From contig NZ_MDGM01000012.1 in NCBI RefSeq assembly GCF_002742285.1, positions 248,001 to 312,000 of the forward strand: a DNA stretch of 64,000 nt, in the 5' to 3' direction. Each line of letters opens with the position of its first letter. Within the stretch, counting starts at the first letter, position 1. Made by a program: the position numbers and the translations under genes. The notes beneath the pieces are model-generated. The model was given only the letters and a program-made list of their open reading frames with translations, was not told where the DNA came from and ran no database searches. This DNA comes from Paramylibacter kogurei (GTDB lineage Bacteria > Pseudomonadota > Alphaproteobacteria > Rhodobacterales > Rhodobacteraceae). Positions 42,166 through 52,557 of the stretch are shown piece after piece.

Positions 42166-43121
42166 TGCGCCCCTGTATCTATATTTCCCGCCCCTTGCCA
42201 AATGTGGTGGTTGAACGCGCAGAGGAACATTTTGATGTGACCATGCGCGTTGATACTTCGCCCATGACCAAGGGTGAAATCCGCGAAGTGTTATCACAAT
42301 ATGATGGGTTTTTACCAACGCTGCGCGATCCGCTGGACGGCGATGTGTTTGATGGGGAAATCAAAACCAAGGTGATTGCCAATTTTGGGGTCGGGTATAA
42401 CCACATTGATGTCGCGGCGGCGAACGGTGCGGGAATTGTTGTGTGCAATACACCCGGTGCCGTAACCGATGCGACGGCAGATATCGCGATGATGTTGGCC
42501 CTGATGACAGCGCGGCGCGCATCCGAAGGCGAAGCATTGTTGCGCGCAGGTAAATGGGAAGGCTGGCATCCGACACAGTTGCTGGGCATGCATTTGGGCG
42601 GCAAGACAATTGGCATTATTGGCATGGGCAATATCGGCAAGGCGATGGCCAAACGTGCGCATTTCGGGTTTGGCATGGATGTGGTGTTTTACAACCGATC
42701 CCGCGTTGACGATTTTGGAGTTCCTGCGAAACAAATGAACAGTATCATGGATGTGATGGGGGCAAGCGATGTTGTCTCGCTTCATATTCCAGGGGGTGGT
42801 GCAAACCGCCATGTGATAGGTGCTGCGGAATTGGCCGCGATGCAATCCCATGCGATTTTGGTTAACACCGCGCGGGGCGATGTGATTGACGAGGCTGCAT
42901 TGATCAAGGCATTGAACGCTGGCACCATCGCGGGGGCGGGGCTGGATGTGTTTGAACATGAACCAGAAGTGCCAGAGGCGTTGATTGCAATGAAAAACGT
43001 CACCCTATTACCCCATCTTGGCACGGCATCATTGGACGTGCGCAGCGATATGGGTTTGTTGGCGGTGGAAAACCTGCGCGTGTTTTTCACAGGTGACACA
43101 CCGCCAAACAAGATTGGCTAG
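42165..43121 (+). CDS. D-isomer-specific 2-hydroxyacid dehydrogenase (glyoxylate/glycerate type)
   Basis: 318 residues. The NAD(P) loop GMGNIGKAMAKRA and the catalytic Arg, Glu and His (VNTARGD, DVFEHEPEVPE, LLPHLGTAS) follow the family order. Lengths and the GVGYNHIDVAAANG block fit D-glycerate/glyoxylate reductases. It ends tail to tail with the PACE gene, overlapping it by 4 bp. The exact substrate is undecided. Confidence 0.86.
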   Translation: MRPCIYISRPLPNVVVERAEEHFDVTMRVDTSPMTKGEIREVLSQYDGFLPTLRDPLDGDVFDGEIKTKVIANFGVGYNHIDVAAANGAGIVVCNTPGAVTDATADIAMMLALMTARRASEGEALLRAGKWEGWHPTQLLGMHLGGKTIGIIGMGNIGKAMAKRAHFGFGMDVVFYNRSRVDDFGVPAKQMNSIMDVMGASDVVSLHIPGGGANRHVIGAAELAAMQSHAILVNTARGDVIDEAALIKALNAGTIAGAGLDVFEHEPEVPEALIAMKNVTLLPHLGTASLDVRSDMGLLAVENLRVFFTGDTPPNKIG

Positions 43122-43543
43122 GATGTTTGTTCGTTGTTTGGGATCGGGAATATCAAATCATATGCCCAGTTAAACACGAACGCATAGATCAGATAAAACA
43201 GCGCGAATGAGATATCCATGATCAACGCCTGCATCAGAGATATTTGCAAATACCACGCCACGAATGGCAGCAAAACAATAAGCAGGCCAAGTTCAAAAAA
43301 TACCGCATGAATGATGCGCAGGGGGATGGTTTTGTGAACCGATCCACGGATGCGCAGCATGGTGCGATCAAACATCAGATTATAAATATAGTTCCAGAGT
43401 GTCGCGAGCGTTGCCGCCAAAATGGCGACGATGCCAATATCGTGGATCGGCATGTGAAATGCCAATGCCCCAAGTGGTGTGATAACCAAAAGGCCAATAA
43501 TTTCAAAGCTGAGTGCGTGGCGAATACGATCAAATGTGGTGCG
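43118..43543 (-). CDS. PACE family multidrug efflux protein
   Basis: 141 residues forming two tandem 'bacterial transmembrane pair' units with four membrane spans in total. RIRHALSFEIIGLLVITPLGALAF is the first unit and RIIHAVFFELGLLIVLLPFVAWYL the second, each with the intramembrane Glu typical of AceI-like chlorhexidine exporters. The start is set at MRTTFDR; the longer frame adds unrelated residues. Confidence 0.87.
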   Translation of the reverse strand, partial: RTTFDRIRHALSFEIIGLLVITPLGALAFHMPIHDIGIVAILAATLATLWNYIYNLMFDRTMLRIRGSVHKTIPLRIIHAVFFELGLLIVLLPFVAWYLQISLMQALIMDISFALFYLIYAFVFNWAYDLIFPIPNNEQTS

Positions 43544-43859
43544 CATGGGTGAACCCTTTTCATCGGGTCGTCCCGCAGTGATGCCCATAATGGGGGAGGT
43601 CGTCCTCGCATGTGGTTTTTAGCGCGAAGGGATATGTTCGGCAAGGGGATGAAATATTGATCACCTGCTTGTCAGCGTGGGCATTGCGGTTTATCATTCC
43701 CCAAACCCAAGATGGAGATTTTATGTCCCGTTAAAAAGGGAAGGCAGAGCGCCCTTCCGTTTCAAATCCACCACAAAGATGTGCCCGATTGATCGGGGTT
43801 CTGTGGTGAGTTGAATTCATTTTGAAAATAAATGTGCTGCGTAAAATACGTGGCAGGAC
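43544..43859. other. Intergenic region between the PACE and rsgA genes
   Basis: About 315 bp containing promoters for the two divergent genes. GGAGATTTT before ATG-TCC-CGT-TAA at 43722-43733 makes a three-codon open frame with a good ribosome site, followed by an imperfect GGGAAGGC/GCCCTTCC hairpin. An imperfect CACCACA/TGTGGTG inverted repeat lies at about 43770-43806. I see no other gene. Confidence 0.4.
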
Positions 43860-44939
43860 ATGAAAGATACAACCATGACCAAAGACTACTCTGCGTTTTT
43901 TGGCGGCAATATGGGAACACCGCGCAAATTATCAACCCTTGAAACCCAAGGCTGGAGCAGCTTTTTCGCACAGCAAACCGATGTGGACGAAATGGCCACA
44001 AACCCGCCCGTGCGGATTACGCAAGTACACCGCAGCTTGTTTCAGGTGATGGGTGATGGGATTGATACACAGATCCCTGCACAGATGGATGCCACTGTCG
44101 GGGATTGGTTGATGCTTGATCGCGATAACCCTGCGTATAGTCGCCGATTGGAACGAAAATCGGTGATGAAGCGTCGCGCGGCAGGGCATGATCGCGCCGT
44201 GCAATTGATCGGGGCCAATATCGACACGGCGTTTATCGTGACATCGTGCAACCAAGATTTCAATATTGCGCGGCTGGAACGTTATTTAGCGGTGGTGTTC
44301 GAGGCGGATGTCACCCCCGTGATCATCCTGACCAAGGCGGATTTATGCGATGATGTGGAAACATATCGCACCCAAGCAGAAACGATATCCGATCTGGTGT
44401 CCGTTGTGGTTGTTGATGCGCGTCGTGACGATGTGACTGGGACATTATCGCAATGGTGCAAGCCTGGAAAAACCGTGGCATTCGTTGGGTCATCTGGTGT
44501 TGGGAAATCCACGCTGACCAATGCATTGTCGGCGGGCAATATCGCAACCCAAGGCATTCGCGAGGATGACGCAAAAGGGCGCCATACCACCACGCGGCGT
44601 CATTTGCATTTCATCCCCGATGGATGCGCGGTGTTGGACACGCCCGGTATGCGCGAATTGCAATTAACCGATGTGTCCGCAGGGCTGGAAGATGTGTTTG
44701 GCGATCTGGCTGATCTGGGGCGGCAATGTCATTTCAACGATTGCAAACATGAAACCGAGCCAAAATGCGCGGTGCTGGCCGCCGTCGCCGATGGCACGGT
44801 TGATCCGGTGCGATTGCAACGTTGGCGTAAATTAGTGGCAGAGGATGAATTTAATTCCGCAAGCCTGTCAGAGCGGCGCGCCAAGGATAAATCATTTCAG
44901 AAAATGGTGAACCGTGCACAGGCTCAAAAGCGGCGTTGA
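43860..44939 (+). CDS. rsgA: Ribosome small-subunit biogenesis GTPase RsgA
   Basis: 359 residues. Circularly permuted GTPase: G4 (LTKADL) precedes G1 (VGSSGVGKSTLTNAL) and G3 (LDTPGMRE). An N-terminal OB-fold and a C-terminal zinc site (CHFNDCKHETEPKC) complete the YjeQ/RsgA design. It helps 30S maturation. The first ATG at 43860 is very close to AGGA, so a start at 43875 is nearly as likely. Confidence 0.92.
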   Translation: MKDTTMTKDYSAFFGGNMGTPRKLSTLETQGWSSFFAQQTDVDEMATNPPVRITQVHRSLFQVMGDGIDTQIPAQMDATVGDWLMLDRDNPAYSRRLERKSVMKRRAAGHDRAVQLIGANIDTAFIVTSCNQDFNIARLERYLAVVFEADVTPVIILTKADLCDDVETYRTQAETISDLVSVVVVDARRDDVTGTLSQWCKPGKTVAFVGSSGVGKSTLTNALSAGNIATQGIREDDAKGRHTTTRRHLHFIPDGCAVLDTPGMRELQLTDVSAGLEDVFGDLADLGRQCHFNDCKHETEPKCAVLAAVADGTVDPVRLQRWRKLVAEDEFNSASLSERRAKDKSFQKMVNRAQAQKRR

Positions 44940-46061
44940 TCAACAGCGTTTCAATAACACACTGCCAACGGAATAGCCTGCGCCAAAGGAACAGATCAAA
45001 CCGATGTCGTCGGGTTTCATATCATCGGAATTTTTGGAAAATGCGATGATGGAACCCGCCGATGACGTATTGGCGTAATCTTGCAAAATATTAGGTTGTT
45101 CCGCAGGTTCGGGGACGCGGCCCATGACCTTGCGCCCGATATAATCATTCATGGATTTGTTGGCTTGGTGCAACCACATGCGTGACAGTTGGGTGTTTTC
45201 AATGCCTTCATCCGCCATATGTTGCAAGATATGGGCGCTGACCATTGGCACGACCTCTTTGAACACTTTGCGCCCGTTTTGCATGAACTGCATATCGCGG
45301 CGATCTTTCATGCCATCGGGGCGGGTGCGGCGCAAGAAACCATCGTTGTTGCGGATGTTGTTGGAAAACTGTGTCGCACAACGCGTGGAGATAATTTCAA
45401 AATGATCGCCTGTTGCGTCTTCTTTGCGTTCAATCAAGGTGGCGGTGCAAACATCGCCAAAAATGAAATGACAGTCGCGATCGCGCCATTCCAAATGCGC
45501 CGAACAAATTTCGGGGTTTACGACAAGTGCGCTTCGGATTGATCCGCTGCGCACCATATCGGCGGCGGCTTGGATGCCGAATGTCGCACTGCTACAGGCG
45601 ACATTCATGTCAAAACCAAACCCTTTGATCCCCATCAAATCTTGGATTTCAACAGCAATGGCGGGGTATGCGCGTTCGTGGTTAGACGCCGCCACAATCA
45701 CCGCATCAACATCGGCGGCGGTTTTGCCCGCATCCGTCAATGCCTTGGCACAGGCATCAAGCGCCATTTCGGCCATGACACCGGGTTCATCGTCGCTGCG
45801 CTGGCGCAGGCTTGGATGCATAATATCGGGGTTCAGGATTCCCGTTCTATCCAGCACATAGCGCTGTTCAATGCCCGATGCGTTAAAGATAAATTCCGCA
45901 TTGGACATGGGCATTTCGGCGATTTCACCCGATGCAATCTGATCGGCGTTATCGGCGTTGAATTTTTCAGCATAGGTATTGAAACACGCGACCAATTCGT
46001 CGTTCGTGATGGTGTTTTCTGGCGTGAAAACGCCCGTGCCGGTGATCGCTGGTGTATACAT
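44940..46061 (-). CDS. Beta-ketoacyl-ACP synthase III-type enzyme
   Basis: 373 residues, thiolase fold. The Cys-His-Asn triad is visible: Cys156 in VACSSATFG, His in LHQANK and Asn in YANTSSAGS. It is longer than FabH (about 320) and carries an N-terminal insertion, so it belongs with the FabH-like group that includes FabY- or autoinducer-type synthases rather than primary FabH. GGGAG lies seven bases before the ATG at 46061. It ends directly against rsgA. Confidence 0.85.
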   Translation of the reverse strand: MYTPAITGTGVFTPENTITNDELVACFNTYAEKFNADNADQIASGEIAEMPMSNAEFIFNASGIEQRYVLDRTGILNPDIMHPSLRQRSDDEPGVMAEMALDACAKALTDAGKTAADVDAVIVAASNHERAYPAIAVEIQDLMGIKGFGFDMNVACSSATFGIQAAADMVRSGSIRSALVVNPEICSAHLEWRDRDCHFIFGDVCTATLIERKEDATGDHFEIISTRCATQFSNNIRNNDGFLRRTRPDGMKDRRDMQFMQNGRKVFKEVVPMVSAHILQHMADEGIENTQLSRMWLHQANKSMNDYIGRKVMGRVPEPAEQPNILQDYANTSSAGSIIAFSKNSDDMKPDDIGLICSFGAGYSVGSVLLKRC

Positions 46062-46205
46062 GAATTTCTCCCTTGCACCTAAATGGTGGTTCACGCGCCA
46101 ATGGTCAACCCGTTCGCCACGTCAAAGCGTGTGAAATGTCACAGGCAGGCACCCCACGCTGTGATAGTGACGTAAACACAGATTTAAAACATTGTAGGTG
46201 AAATT

Positions 46206-46802
46206 ATGGACATTATCGCAGCAGGCGAATTGGTTCGCCATGCCTATGCCAACACATTGTTAAATGTATCCCACCGATTTGATGTGGGTGGTGCACAGGC
46301 GTTTTTCTTGACCGATGGCACGCTTGTCATTCCAGGTAGCAATGAAATTTCGGATTACCCAGAATTTAATCTCAATATCAGCAAGATCAAAGGCGACAGC
46401 GGGCGGTTTTATCATCGTGGATTTTTGCGCCACGCCCAGTTGGTGTTTACATTTGCCAAAGGGTTGCAGCCCAAGTTCATTATCGGGCATTCGTTGGGTG
46501 CCGCCAGTGCGCAAATTGTCGGAAGCTCGCTTGGCATTCCCACAATTGCATTTGCATCCCCCAAAGTTTTAAGCGGTTCCAAAAAAGTGCGCGGCGAACA
46601 TCATGTGGTAAATTACCAACGCATGGATGATCCGATTTGTTTCATGCCGCCGGGCAAAAAAATGTTTCGTCACATTGGCAAAACATTTTGGATGGCACCC
46701 AATACGCTGGATATCGGGTTTAATCATAAGGTGTTGGAATATATCAAAATAATCAAGGCCGCGCGCACCAATCCCAAATTGCCACAGCGCTGGCCGGTGT
46801 GA
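46206..46802 (+). CDS. Lipase class 3-like alpha/beta hydrolase
   Basis: 198 residues. IIGHSLGAASAQI contains the GHSLG nucleophile elbow, preceded by VIPGSNEISDYPEFNLNISK, the strand and lid region of lipase-3 proteins. There is no signal peptide, so it is probably cytoplasmic. A late FNHKV histidine could complete the triad. The substrate is unknown. It converges on the MAPEG gene with adjacent stops. Confidence 0.72.
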   Translation: MDIIAAGELVRHAYANTLLNVSHRFDVGGAQAFFLTDGTLVIPGSNEISDYPEFNLNISKIKGDSGRFYHRGFLRHAQLVFTFAKGLQPKFIIGHSLGAASAQIVGSSLGIPTIAFASPKVLSGSKKVRGEHHVVNYQRMDDPICFMPPGKKMFRHIGKTFWMAPNTLDIGFNHKVLEYIKIIKAARTNPKLPQRWPV

Positions 46803-47225
46803 TTACATCAATGCGATAATTGCCATGATCGCCAAAGCAAGATTGATCAACAATCCCAAAACATAGGCGATTGTGCGCGGCCCACCCGCATCAGGGCCAA
46901 TGCGCATCACATAAAACACCCAATGCAACAGGCGTAGAACCACAGCGGCAACCACCAGATATGTCACCCATGTCGGGCTTGCCCCTGCGATCATTGCCAA
47001 AAGCGATGCCGCCATCAGCGCAGAGAAATTTTCAACGCTGTTTTCATGGCTACGCACCACGCGAAATGTGCGATGTTCGATATTACCCCGAACAGTGACA
47101 CCCGCGGGTTGCCCCGAAATTACATTTTTGACAATGCCTGCAATCGTGGCCTGAACCACCATCAACAGTGTTAAAACCCCAAGCGCCAATAATGCTGTGG
47201 AATATGTGGCAACAAGTTCTGGCAT
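46803..47225 (-). CDS. MAPEG family membrane protein
   Basis: 140 residues with four membrane spans and the MAPEG signature FRVVRSHENSVENFSALM followed by LLHWVFYVMRIG. The family includes glutathione-dependent membrane enzymes, though many bacterial members are uncharacterised. CAGGAGG sits ideally before the ATG at 47225; the longer frame upstream is not used. Confidence 0.85.
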   Translation of the reverse strand: MPELVATYSTALLALGVLTLLMVVQATIAGIVKNVISGQPAGVTVRGNIEHRTFRVVRSHENSVENFSALMAASLLAMIAGASPTWVTYLVVAAVVLRLLHWVFYVMRIGPDAGGPRTIAYVLGLLINLALAIMAIIALM

Positions 47226-47332
47226 GGTATCCTCCTGTGTTGACGACAAACTATCCAAAATATGTGTAAAATCAATTCCTTTGTCGTTTGGCGATGCTCG
47301 CATTGGGTAATTTTGCGTGGTAATCTGGCGAT

Positions 47333-47755
47333 ATGAAACATGCATCTGTGATATTGAACTGGTTGGTTTTAGGGGGGATTGTCACAATCACCTATTTTGA
47401 CGTGCCAACGCAAATCAAACCTGCCATCCCCGATCCAAATGAACAGTTTTCTGGCGTGGTGAAATGGGTATCTGATGGCGATACATTTTTGGTGGATGGG
47501 CATGATTGGCCCGTGCGGGTTTGGGGTATTGAAGCACCAGAACGCGACACTGATGCAGGGGTGACATCGCGTGCATATTTGACGGATAAAATCAAAGGAC
47601 AGGTGGTGCGCTGCGATAAAGTTGTGGTTGATCAATATCGGCGCAGCGTTGCGCGGTGTTATCTGGGCGATACCGATATTGGCGCGATGATGATCGCAGC
47701 GGGGCAGGCGCAGGAATATTGTAGCTTTAGCGATGGTGCATACGGCACCTGTTAA
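47333..47755 (+). CDS. Thermonuclease (SNase-like) family protein, membrane-anchored or secreted
   Basis: 140 residues. An N-terminal hydrophobic stretch (VILNWLVLGGIVTITYF) is a signal anchor or peptide. The SNase domain shows VSDGDTFLVDG, RVWGIEAPERD and VVDQYRRSVARCYL, matching the calcium-binding aspartate and catalytic Arg-Glu-Arg. A shared terminator separates it from convergent carB. Confidence 0.85.
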   Translation: MKHASVILNWLVLGGIVTITYFDVPTQIKPAIPDPNEQFSGVVKWVSDGDTFLVDGHDWPVRVWGIEAPERDTDAGVTSRAYLTDKIKGQVVRCDKVVVDQYRRSVARCYLGDTDIGAMMIAAGQAQEYCSFSDGAYGTC

Positions 47756-47759
47756 ACGC

Positions 47760-47790
47760 AAAACGCCCGAACAGAAGTTCAGGCGTTTTT
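47760..47790. terminator. Bidirectional terminator between the nuclease gene and carB
   Basis: AAAACGCCCGAAC and GTTCAGGCGTTTT pair with one mismatch around AGAA, with A and T runs on both outer sides, so it can serve both convergent genes. Confidence 0.88.
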
Positions 47791-47806
47791 ATAGATTTTA
47801 TTGTGC

Positions 47807-50800
47807 TTAGTAGTTTTGAAGCGCGTTCACTTCGATTTCGCTTTCGCTCATATTACGGATTGCCTTGGCGGCGGCGTTGCTGGCCGCAGCGGTGGTGTAA
47901 TATGCGATTTTACCATAAAGCGCGGCAGATCGGATATCGCGGCTATCTTCCAATGACTGCGATCCTTCGGTGGTGTTGAAAATCAAATCGACACCGCCGT
48001 CTTTGAGCGTATCAACAATATTCGGGCGACCCTCGAATACCTTAAGTACCTTGGTGTTTTTGATACCATTATCGGTCAGCCAAGTAGACGTGCCACCCGT
48101 CGCAAGGATGTTAAACCCAAGATCAGACAAGATTTTCGCCGCCTCTGAAATCAGCGGGGTTTTATCCAAATCTTTGATCGAAATGAACACGGTGCCCGAT
48201 GATGGCAACGGCGTGCCCGCGCCCAATTGTGATTTCAAAAATGCGCGTTCAAAGGTTTTGTCCAACCCCATCACCTCGCCAGTGGAGCGCATCTCTGGCC
48301 CCAATAATGGATCAACGCCGGGGAAACGGTTGAATGGCAATACCGCCTCTTTCACCGCGAAATGATCGGGGTGGGGTGATTTGAGATCAAAATTGGTCAG
48401 CGGTTCACCCGCCATCACACGCGCCGCAATGGATGCGATGGGGCTGTTAATCGCCTTGGCCACGAATGGCACGGTACGCGATGCACGCGGGTTGACCTCT
48501 AGGATGAAAATTTCGCCATCCTTGATCGCGAATTGAACGTTCATCAGGCCAACCACGTTCAAACCAATGGCCATCGCTTCTGTCTGGCGTTTCATTTCAT
48601 CGATCAAATCATCGGACAATGAATAGGGTGGCAATGAACACGCACTATCGCCTGAATGAACGCCGGCCTCTTCGATATGTTGCATGATGCCAGCAACATG
48701 GACGTTTTTGCCGTCAGACAATGCGTCAACATCAACCTCGATCGCGCCAACGAGATAGCTGTCGAGCAACACGGGGCTGTCGCCTGATACATTCACCGCC
48801 GTGGTGATATAGCGTTTCAGTTGCGCATCATCGCGCACGATTTCCATCGCACGACCACCCAAAACATACGATGGGCGAATGACCAGCGGGTATCCAACAT
48901 CCTGTGCGATTTCAAACGCTTCTTCGGGGGAGCTGGCGATACCGTTATAGGGTTGTTTTAGATCCAGATCATGAAGCAGCTTTTGGAAACGCTCGCGATC
49001 CTCTGCCAGATCAATCGCATCGGGGGTTGTACCCAGAATTGGAATGCCCTCGGCCTCTAGATCATTGGCGAGTTTCAGGGGCGTTTGGCCGCCGAACTGT
49101 ACGATCACGCCGTGCAATGTGCCGTTTTCCTGTTCCACGCGCAGGATTTCCATCACGTTTTCCATGGTCAGCGGTTCGAAATACAAACGATCAGATGTGT
49201 CGTAATCGGTGGATACGGTTTCAGGGTTACAGTTCACCATGATGGTTTCGTAACCCGCATCTGTCAGTGCGAAACAGGCGTGACAGCAACAGTAATCAAA
49301 TTCGATGCCTTGGCCGATACGATTTGGGCCACCGCCCAGAATGACTACCTTTTTGGCATCTGATGGGCGGGCTTCGCATTCGACTTCGCCCATGGCATCA
49401 GATTCATATGTGGAATACATATATGGCGTTTGCGCTTCGAATTCCGCAGCACATGTATCAATGCGTTTGAACACGGCGGTAACACCCGCCTTGGTGCGCG
49501 TGATGCGGATATCGCGTTCGGCTTGGCCAGTTAATGTGGCAAGGCGAGCATCGGAAAAGCCATACATTTTCACACGGCGAAGTGCCGCGGTTTCTGTTGG
49601 CAAGCCGTTTTCACGAATGTCATTTTCCATATCAATGATTTCACGGATACGCGCAAGGAACCAAGGATCAAACGATGTGACCGCGTTGATTTCATCATTG
49701 GTCAGCCCATGACGCATGGCCTGTGCGATCAACAGCAAACGATCAGGTGTTTGTTGGCTGATTGCTTTGATAATCGCAGATTTTTCTGGCGCACCTTCGA
49801 TGACTTGTTCATCAAAACCAGACAGGCCGGTTTCCATGGATGCCAATGCTTTTTGCAATGATTCATGGATTGTACGCCCGATTGACATCACCTCGCCCAC
49901 GGATTTCATCGCGGTGGTTAGTGATGCTTCGGCACCTGGGAATTTTTCGAATGCGAAACGTGGGATTTTTGTGACCACGTAGTCAATGGATGGTTCAAAC
50001 GATGCTGGTGTCACCTTGGTGATGTCGTTGTCGAGTTCATCCAATGTGTAACCCACAGCCAGTTTTGCGGCGATTTTGGCAATCGGGAAACCTGTGGCCT
50101 TGGACGCCAGTGCGGATGAACGCGACACACGTGGGTTCATTTCAATCACAACCATACGCCCATCGGCAGGGTTGACCGACCATTGAACATTAGAACCACC
50201 GGTTTCAACGCCAATTTCGCGCAACACATTGATCGAATGTGTCCGCATCATTTGGTATTCTTTATCCGTCAGGGTCAGGGCAGGGGCGACGGTAATACTG
50301 TCGCCTGTGTGCACACCCATGGGATCAATGTTTTCAATCGCACAAACGATAATGGCATTATCCGCTTTGTCGCGCACCACTTCCATTTCGTATTCTTTCC
50401 AACCCAAGAGCGATTCATCAATCAGGATTTGATTAACGGGGCTGGCATCAATACCGCTGGCACAGATTTTTTCGTAATCTTCGCGGTTATAGGCAATACC
50501 ACCACCCGTGCCACCCATGGTGAATGCGGGGCGAATGATTGCCGGCAGACCAACCGTTTCAATGGCGGCCATTGCCTCTTCCATGGATTCAGCAATGGTG
50601 GCGCGCGGGTTTTCGATGCCGAGACGATCCATTGCCTCGCGGAATAATTTGCGATCTTCGGCCATTTCGATCGCCTTGCGATCTGCGCCGATTAATTCGA
50701 TGTTGAATTTTTCAAGTGTGCCGTCTTCGTCCAATGACAGGGCGGTGTTCAAACCCGTTTGCCCGCCCATCGTAGGGAGCAGCACCATTTTATCATTGGG

Positions 50801-51055
50801 ATGTAGATTGATTTCTTTTTCAATTATTTTGGCAACAACTGCGGGGGTGATCGGCTCGATATATGTGGCATCGGCCATGTTGGGGTCGGTCATGATCGTG
50901 GCGGGGTTGGAATTGACCAAGACGACACGGTAACCTTCTTCTTTAAGCGCCTTACAGGCCTGTGCACCAGAATAGTCGAATTCGCAGGCTTGGCCGATAA
51001 TAATGGGGCCTGCACCGATGATCATAACTGTGTTGATGTCGGTTCTTTTTGGCAT
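47807..51055 (-). CDS. carB: Carbamoyl-phosphate synthase large subunit
   Basis: 1082 residues with two homologous ATP-grasp halves (about 1-550 and 551-940) and a C-terminal MGS-like allosteric domain. [26 protein letters not shown] opens the first half and [19 protein letters not shown] the second; [18 protein letters not shown] and [16 protein letters not shown] are the paired signatures. It makes carbamoyl phosphate for pyrimidines and arginine. carA is not in this window. Confidence 0.97.
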   Translation of the reverse strand: MPKRTDINTVMIIGAGPIIIGQACEFDYSGAQACKALKEEGYRVVLVNSNPATIMTDPNMADATYIEPITPAVVAKIIEKEINLHPNDKMVLLPTMGGQTGLNTALSLDEDGTLEKFNIELIGADRKAIEMAEDRKLFREAMDRLGIENPRATIAESMEEAMAAIETVGLPAIIRPAFTMGGTGGGIAYNREDYEKICASGIDASPVNQILIDESLLGWKEYEMEVVRDKADNAIIVCAIENIDPMGVHTGDSITVAPALTLTDKEYQMMRTHSINVLREIGVETGGSNVQWSVNPADGRMVVIEMNPRVSRSSALASKATGFPIAKIAAKLAVGYTLDELDNDITKVTPASFEPSIDYVVTKIPRFAFEKFPGAEASLTTAMKSVGEVMSIGRTIHESLQKALASMETGLSGFDEQVIEGAPEKSAIIKAISQQTPDRLLLIAQAMRHGLTNDEINAVTSFDPWFLARIREIIDMENDIRENGLPTETAALRRVKMYGFSDARLATLTGQAERDIRITRTKAGVTAVFKRIDTCAAEFEAQTPYMYSTYESDAMGEVECEARPSDAKKVVILGGGPNRIGQGIEFDYCCCHACFALTDAGYETIMVNCNPETVSTDYDTSDRLYFEPLTMENVMEILRVEQENGTLHGVIVQFGGQTPLKLANDLEAEGIPILGTTPDAIDLAEDRERFQKLLHDLDLKQPYNGIASSPEEAFEIAQDVGYPLVIRPSYVLGGRAMEIVRDDAQLKRYITTAVNVSGDSPVLLDSYLVGAIEVDVDALSDGKNVHVAGIMQHIEEAGVHSGDSACSLPPYSLSDDLIDEMKRQTEAMAIGLNVVGLMNVQFAIKDGEIFILEVNPRASRTVPFVAKAINSPIASIAARVMAGEPLTNFDLKSPHPDHFAVKEAVLPFNRFPGVDPLLGPEMRSTGEVMGLDKTFERAFLKSQLGAGTPLPSSGTVFISIKDLDKTPLISEAAKILSDLGFNILATGGTSTWLTDNGIKNTKVLKVFEGRPNIVDTLKDGGVDLIFNTTEGSQSLEDSRDIRSAALYGKIAYYTTAAASNAAAKAIRNMSESEIEVNALQNY

Positions 51056-51338
51056 AGCGCGTGGCCCCTATTGGTGTGCATGTCCGATCCCGTGGCAGCG
51101 GAATCGCCGTGCAGTTTGCAAATTATCGTGGGTGTAATGATTTGGCGCGTTTGGTTCAAGGATGAATTGCGCGTATTTGCGTGTTTTTTAAAGGCTCGAA
51201 CGCCTGCGGCGCGGATATTTGGAACATTTGGAAAATGGAGGATGCAATAGGTGAAGTATATATTTGTTGAGGTTGTTGATTGGGGAGATGGTTGTTACGC
51301 TTGTAAGGATAATTGATGTGTAAGATTGAGAGTATTTG

Positions 51339-52478
51339 ATGACGCCGCGCCATATCGCAATAATCGTATCCGCAATGGCGATCTCCTTGACGATTTTTAA
51401 TGCTACCCGAAAGCCTGTTTTGATAATCCGACCCATTGTGGCGGAGCATAATGGGTGTGTTAACAAGAAGCAAAAAGCCGCTGATATCATTGCGGCCTGT
51501 ACCAAGGTTTTAGCGCGTGATGTCGATGAATCGTTTGAGCATCAGTATTACAAAAGCCGCGCTTTGGCGCATCGGCGGGTGGGCGATTATGACAAAGCGT
51601 TATCCGACATTGATGCGGCGATTACATTGCAGCCCAAGAATGTAAATGATTTGGAATATCGGGCGTATATCAACAACGAAGCGGGTGATGTTGATGCGGC
51701 AGAGGCCGATTTTGAAACGGCAATTGCGTTGAGGCCAGCGCGGATTCACACATATTTGAACCGTGCAAAGATTTATAAAATTCGCGGTGAATATGGCAAA
51801 GCATTGCGTGATTATTATAATGTGCTGGAAATGAAACCTTCGAATAACGCCGCGTTAAATGGTGTTTCGGTAATGCATTTCAAAATGCAAAATTATGACC
51901 AGTTGGTTGGTTTTTTGAACGAAACCGCACCGCGGTGGAAGAAAAAACATCTGCCATATTTTATTCTTGGATTGTTACATGTTGAACAGACGGGCGATTA
52001 TGAAAAGGCATTGGCGGCATTCACCACAGTTACCCAATTGGAGCCAGAACATGAAGCAAGGCATATCCTGTTGGCAATGGCGCATTTTAAGTTGAACGAT
52101 GATGCGCAAGCGAAGATTTATATCGAGAAAGAAGTGGAAGCAGGGATACGTGCAAACGCCGCCAAAAGAAACCTATGGGAAACGTTGCTATTTTTATTCG
52201 CCAAACACATCTTGGGTGTGGACACAGGTGAAGCGCTTCGTGGGCTAGCATATAGTTTCGCCGGGCGCCCCGAAGAAGGTGCGCAGGCGTTTGCAAGGTT
52301 CATTGAAAAGGGCGGTGTTGCGTCGCGAAATGTAATGAATGCAATGTTTCAAGAGCATGGCGTTGAGCCAATCTCTGAATCGCGAATTGATGGAGCGGAT
52401 ATTTCGCAAAACCTGCGTGAATTTGCCACCAAGATAGAACAGGTCTTCTCATTAGAACGGCTTGCAAAGAAGTTTTAG
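51339..52478 (+). CDS. Membrane-anchored TPR protein, unknown function
   Basis: 379 residues. A hydrophobic N-terminal stretch (IAIIVSAMAISLTIF) is probably a signal anchor, followed by at least five tetratricopeptide repeats between residues 65 and 260 (YYKSRALAHRRVGDYDKALSDIDAAITLQPKN and so on). The C-terminal third is less regular. TPRs bind peptides or partner proteins; no partner is suggested by the neighbours carB and pabB. A TTG precedes the chosen ATG. Confidence 0.75.
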   Translation: MTPRHIAIIVSAMAISLTIFNATRKPVLIIRPIVAEHNGCVNKKQKAADIIAACTKVLARDVDESFEHQYYKSRALAHRRVGDYDKALSDIDAAITLQPKNVNDLEYRAYINNEAGDVDAAEADFETAIALRPARIHTYLNRAKIYKIRGEYGKALRDYYNVLEMKPSNNAALNGVSVMHFKMQNYDQLVGFLNETAPRWKKKHLPYFILGLLHVEQTGDYEKALAAFTTVTQLEPEHEARHILLAMAHFKLNDDAQAKIYIEKEVEAGIRANAAKRNLWETLLFLFAKHILGVDTGEALRGLAYSFAGRPEEGAQAFARFIEKGGVASRNVMNAMFQEHGVEPISESRIDGADISQNLREFATKIEQVFSLERLAKKF

Positions 52479-52557
52479 TGCGCGGCACATTTACACGTTT
52501 CTCTCTGGCATAGATGTGATCGGGTGATTACATAGGTGTGCAAGTAAGGGATGGCGT

